From assembly GCF_030272615.1 (NCBI RefSeq), contig NW_026729169.1, forward strand, positions 10,001 to 30,000: a DNA stretch of 20,000 bases, given 5' to 3'. The stretch is from Cryptomeria japonica. Lineage: Eukaryota > Streptophyta > Pinopsida > Cupressales > Cupressaceae. Under the pieces are notes generated by a model that did no database searches, was not told the origin of the DNA, and was given only the letters and a program-made list of their open reading frames with translations. Below are positions 16,817 to 20,000 of the stretch, one piece after another. Position numbers and translations under genes: made by a program. The first letter of the stretch is position 1. The number at the start of each line of letters is the position of its first letter.

Positions 16817-17193
16817 GCAAGTTGTGCGCACCAAGGTGCCCACCCTGGCGGAGGTGCGCGCCCGGGGCAAACCGGGCTCCGACTTCGTGCACTGCATGGT
16901 GCCCACCAAGGCGCGCAACCCAGCCAAGGTGCCCACCGCAGCGAAGGTGCACGCGAGGTGCGCACCCGAGGTGCACACCCGGGGCAAACCGAGCTCCGAC
17001 TTCGTGCACGCCGCACCTTGGAGCACACTTCAGAGCGCTCCTTGGTGCGCACCAGGGCGCGCAACCCAGCCAAGGTGCTCACCCCGGCGAAGGTGCACGC
17101 GAGGTGCGCACCCGGGGCAAGCCGGGCTCGGACTTCGTGCACGCCGCACCTTGGAGCACACATCGGAGCGCTCCCGGGTTCGCACCAGCATTG

Positions 17194-17338
17194 CGCACCT
17201 TTGATGCGCTGCCTTCACTAATTTCCAGAAAAGGCAAAAAAAAAAAAAATACGAGATTTTAAAATTTCCGTTTTGAAAGATAGTGAAAAAAACGGAACGC
17301 GGGTGCCATCTTGAGCCCGCCCTGGTGTGCAGCCCAGG
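17194..17338. repeat. AT-rich cassette 5, adjacent to the duplication junction
   Basis: Same motif order with a longer A run (about 13) before TACGAGATTTTAAAATTTCC; the tail ends CTGGTGTGCAGCCCAGG. Nineteen bases later the second copy of the 6.56-kb unit begins at 17357. Confidence 0.85.
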
Positions 17339-17371
17339 CAAGTTGTGCGCACCAAGGCACCCACCCTGGCC

Positions 17372-17851
17372 AAGGTGGGTCACGGGGTGGGTCCTAGGGT
17401 GGGTAACGGGGTGGGTACTAAGGTGCGTGCCAAGGTGGGTCATGGGGTGGGTGCCAAGGTGGGCACCAGGGTGGGTGTGCACCAACCCTAGCCAGGGTAG
17501 GTCACGGGGTGGTTGTCGGGGTGGGCGTCAAGGAGCCAAGGTGGGTGGCAAGTAGCCAAGTTGCGTGCCAAGGTGGGTGTCGGGGTGGGTGCCAAGGATC
17601 CAAGGTGGGTGCCAAGGAACCAAGGTGGGTGTCTGGGTGGGTGCCGAGGTGGGAGCCAGGGTGGGTCCCAAGGTGAGTGCAAAGGTGGGTGCCAGGGTCA
17701 AGGTGAGTGCCAATGTGGGTTCCAAGGTGCCAGGGTCAGGGTGAGTGCCAATGTGGGTTCAAAGGTGCTAAGTTGGGTGCGAGGTTGGGTGCGAGGGTGG
17801 GTGGGTGCCAAGGTGTGCTAGGTGGAAGCCCGGGTGGGTCGGCATCCCATG
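17372..17851. repeat. G-rich minisatellite, copy 2 part
   Basis: Same as 10811-11290 with one substitution seen (17408 G). Only the right-hand 480 bp of the original 1.7-kb G-rich array is included in the duplication. Confidence 0.93.
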
Positions 17852-18584
17852 GGTGTCGAGTTGGGTGCCTGATGGGTGCTTCTTGTCAAGTTTTAGTCGT
17901 CGGGACTCATTTCGAGCCTTAGAGGTCGTTTCTTGTCCGGTTGCCCTGTCTTCGACCTGGGAACCCAATTTTGGTCCTCGGGTCCCATTTTTTTTTGTCT
18001 CGCATCCCACTTTTGGCCTGTGGCCTTTTCGGGGTCGATTCTCGTTTTGGGCATCAGAGCATGTTTCTTCTCCTAAAACCCAATATTTGTTTATTAAGTC
18101 TCGGAACACATTTTTGTTCTCGTGGACCCATCATGGGTCTTGGAACGCATTTGTGGTCCTTGGGTCCCATTTTGCATCCCGAAACTTGTGTTTTGGTGCT
18201 TGATCCCTATTTTGGGTGCCCACCTTGCACCAAGTGCGCACCCGGGGCAAACCGAGCGCCTTGGTGCACCGGGGCAAGATCGAGCGTGCACCCGAGGCGC
18301 CCCGAACATGCACCAAGGTGCACTCGGCCCACATGTGAGCGCAGGTCGTTGCGCCCGAGGTGGTGTGTGGGCACCGCGTTGCAGACGGGACACTGCACGC
18401 ACACGACGCCCCGTCCAGGTGCACGCACGTAGGCCGGGCCGGGTGCACACCCGACGCCCTAGCAAGGTGCGCGCACCCGGGCAGGGCTCACACTTGGCGA
18501 ACGGGGCGCACTTCGCGAGGGAGGGTGTGCACCTCGACGGGGGTGGGTGGCCGGGGTGGATTCGCACGTGGGTCGCGGTTTGCT
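17852..18584. other. AT-richer spacer and 5S 5' flank, copy 2
   Basis: Corresponds to 11291-12023. I see no differences from copy 1. No gene is seen. Confidence 0.85.
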
Positions 18585-18611
18585 AAGTACACACTGCGAC
18601 AAGCTCATAAC
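18584..18611 (+). promoter_or_regulatory. Upstream element of 5S gene 2
   Basis: TAAGTACA at -28 and C at -1, identical to copy 1. Confidence 0.5.
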
Positions 18612-18731
18612 GGGTGCGATCATACCAGCGTTAGTGCACCGGATCCCATCAGAACTCCGCAGTTAAGCGCGCTTGGGCCGGAGTAGTACTGGGATGGGTG
18701 ACCTCCCGGGAAGTCCCGGTGTTGCACCCTT
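18612..18731 (+). rRNA. 5S rRNA: 5S ribosomal RNA gene, copy 2
   Basis: A complete plant 5S rRNA gene, 6,561 bp from copy 1 and in the same orientation. Box A, the intermediate element and box C are intact, and the helix I ends GGGTGC and GCACCC pair. The only difference inside the gene is G at position 80 (18691), giving TACTGGGATGGG where copy 1 has TACTAGGATGGG. Both forms occur in plant 5S genes as far as I recall. It is inverted relative to the inferred 45S transcription, as copy 1 is. With copy 1 it gives at least two 5S genes in this one spacer. Confidence 0.98.
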
Positions 18732-18742
18732 TTTTAGTTTTT
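18730..18742 (+). terminator. Pol III terminator of 5S gene 2
   Basis: An unbroken run of six T (18730-18735) directly follows the gene, then AG and five T. The C-to-T change at 18733 relative to copy 1 joins the first T run, so termination should occur closer to the mature 3' end. Confidence 0.78.
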
Positions 18743-19171
18743 CGCCGGGCGTCGCAATGCTATTTGAATAAACCTTTTGCCCGTTTGCGTTCTCGTCGGG
18801 GCCGGGCCGGGCCGGGGTGCGCTGCCCGCACTACCGCGCGCGCGGGGGCGACACCGAGCGCGCACCCGAGGCGCCCCGAGCACACAGGCCACGGTGCAAC
18901 CCGGGCGTTGTGCGCGCACCCCGGTGCGCCCGAGGTGCTGCGCGCGCACCCAGGTGAAATCGGTGTGCACCTCGGCCAGTGCGCGCTCGGTCGAGTCGCG
19001 CACGTTGGCCAAGGTGCACGGTGATGTTTCTTACTCTAAGGTTCCGCACCAGACGCCCGGGACAGGTGAGCGAAGCTGGGCGGGGCCGGGTGCGCGGCCG
19101 GGGCAGGTGCACGCAGCTAGAGAGAGCTTTGGAGCACACCAGAGGTGCGCACCTTGGAGCACACTTCGGAG
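18743..19171. other. GC-rich 3' flank of 5S gene 2
   Basis: Corresponds to 12182-12611, with one G fewer at 18844-18848 and one substitution (19119 A). No gene is seen. Confidence 0.8.
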
Positions 19172-19325
19172 CGCACCAATGATGCGCTCCATTCAAAAGT
19201 TTCCTGAAAAGGCAAAAAAAGTTGAGATTATAGAATTTCCCACTTGAGAGATTGTAAAAAAAAAAAATTTAAAATGAAGGAAACGCGGGTGCCAAGGTGT
19301 GCGCGCCCGGGTGCGCAGCCCAGCC
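19172..19325. repeat. AT-rich cassette A, copy 2
   Basis: Duplicate of 12612-12765, including the run of twelve A; no difference seen. Confidence 0.8.
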
Positions 19326-20000
19326 AAGGTGTGCGCACCAAGGCGCCCACCCTGGCGAAGGTGCACGCAAGGTGCGCACCCGAGGCAAACCGGACAATTA
19401 ACCCAACTTTCGACTTCGCGCGCACCTGCGCACCTTGGAGCGCACTTCGGAGCGCTCCTTGGTGCGCACCAATCTTGGGCACCTCGGAGTGCACCATGGC
19501 GCCCACCAAGGTGCGCACCCGGGGCAAACCGAGCTCCGACTTCGTGCGCACCTTGGAGCGCACGAAAGGTGCGCACCATGGCGCCCACCAAGGTGCGCAG
19601 CCCAGCCAAGGCGTGCGCATCAAGGTGCGCACCCTGGCGAAGGTGCGCACCCGGGGCAAACCGAGCTCCGACTTCGTGCGCACCTTGGAGCGCACAAAGG
19701 GTGCGCAACCCAGCCAAGGTGTGCGCACCCCGGGCAAACCGAGCTCCGAATCGTGCGCACCTTGGAGCACACTTCGGAGCCCTCCTTGGTGCGCACCGAT
19801 GTTGCGCACCTCGGAGCGCACCCGGGGAAAACAATGCAATTAACCCGACTTTCGACTTCGTGGGCACCTCGGAGCGCTCTCGGGTTCGCACCTCGGAGCA
19901 CACCGAGGTGCGCACCTTTGATGCGCTGCCTTCACCAATTTCCAGAAAAGGCAAGAAAACATTGAGAAGGTGTGCGCACCGAGGTGCCCACCCTGGCGAA
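19326..20000. repeat. GC-rich short repeats, copy 2 (runs off the window)
   Basis: Corresponds to 12766-13440, with one substitution (19462 G). It includes the partial AT-rich cassette at 19911-19968 and ends inside the start of the GC-rich tandem array. Confidence 0.88.

Larger units (their letters stand above)
10796..17356. repeat. 6,561-bp tandem duplication, copy 1
   Basis: The sequence from 10796 recurs from 17357 with an offset of 6,561 (6,560 after a one-base deletion near 12283-12288). This copy holds part of the G-rich minisatellite, the AT-richer spacer, the first 5S gene with both flanks, the GC-rich arrays and the five AT-rich cassettes. Over the 2.64 kb comparable in the window I see about five substitutions and one single-base indel. 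Confidence 0.97.
17357..20000. repeat. 6,561-bp tandem duplication, copy 2 (cut by window end)
   Basis: The near-exact second copy starts at GCACCCACCCTGGCC and continues to the last base. Differences seen from copy 1: 10847 A to 17408 G, 12130 A to 18691 G, 12172 C to 18733 T, a G run of six (12283-12288) to five (18844-18848), 12559 G to 19119 A, and 12902 T to 19462 G. Whether it is complete, or followed by more copies, cannot be seen. Confidence 0.97.

Noticed and set aside
1-20000. 18S, 5.8S or 26S rRNA sequence, or tRNA genes
   Set aside because: I recognise no conserved blocks of the large rRNA genes and no tRNA-like A/B box pair with a cloverleaf. The window is spacer apart from 5S.

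Overview
The window is nuclear ribosomal spacer DNA from a plant, most likely a gymnosperm, and I find no credible protein-coding gene in it. Two complete plant-type 5S rRNA genes lie on the + strand (12051-12170 and 18612-18731). Thirteen copies of the plant RNA polymerase I initiation motif, TATATAGGGG when read on the - strand, lie between 5187 and 9325. Together these mark the large 26S-18S intergenic spacer of a 45S rDNA unit that carries 5S genes (linked 'L-type' rDNA), with 5S inverted relative to 45S. On this reading 45S transcription runs right to left. The 18S gene would lie beyond the left edge and the 26S gene beyond the right edge; neither is in the window. The 5S sequence and the inverted 5S in a very long spacer fit what is known of Ginkgo and Podocarpus; the species is an inference.

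Layout, left to right. 1-4831: a tandem array of a 188-bp repeat (25 landmark copies), very uniform in the middle and degenerate at the ends; it would lie in the 5' external transcribed spacer (ETS). 4832-6265: three long promoter units of about 440-490 bp, each with a Pol I core and a large inverted repeat just downstream. 6266-6600: short subrepeats. 6601-7711: 311-bp promoter units. 7712-8335: a 38/52-bp palindrome-bearing minisatellite that splits one promoter unit. 8403-9400: 157-bp promoter units. 9400-9590: palindromic GC-rich DNA and a promoter-unit remnant. 9583-11290: a G-rich GGTGGGTGCC-type minisatellite. 11291-11655: an AT-richer degenerate spacer. 11656-12640: GC-rich DNA around the first 5S gene. 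12612-17356: GC-rich GGTGCGCACC repeats with recurring AT-rich cassettes and a 526-bp higher-order repeat. From 17357 to the window end the sequence repeats 10796-13440 almost exactly, so a 6,561-bp segment including 5S is tandemly duplicated.

How it would work together: Pol I would start on the - strand at the leftmost promoter (about 5191) or at the spacer promoters to its right and read leftward through the 188-bp array to 18S. Pol III would transcribe each 5S gene rightward from its internal control region. Two observations stand out. First, both promoter classes place a predicted hairpin about 30 nt downstream of the initiation motif, with different sequences, and the three large hairpins share the same loop. 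Second, the 188-bp repeat is colinear with the leader that follows the Pol I promoters, so the ETS array appears to be an amplified leader. The long open frames in the GC-rich arrays are by-products of repeats.
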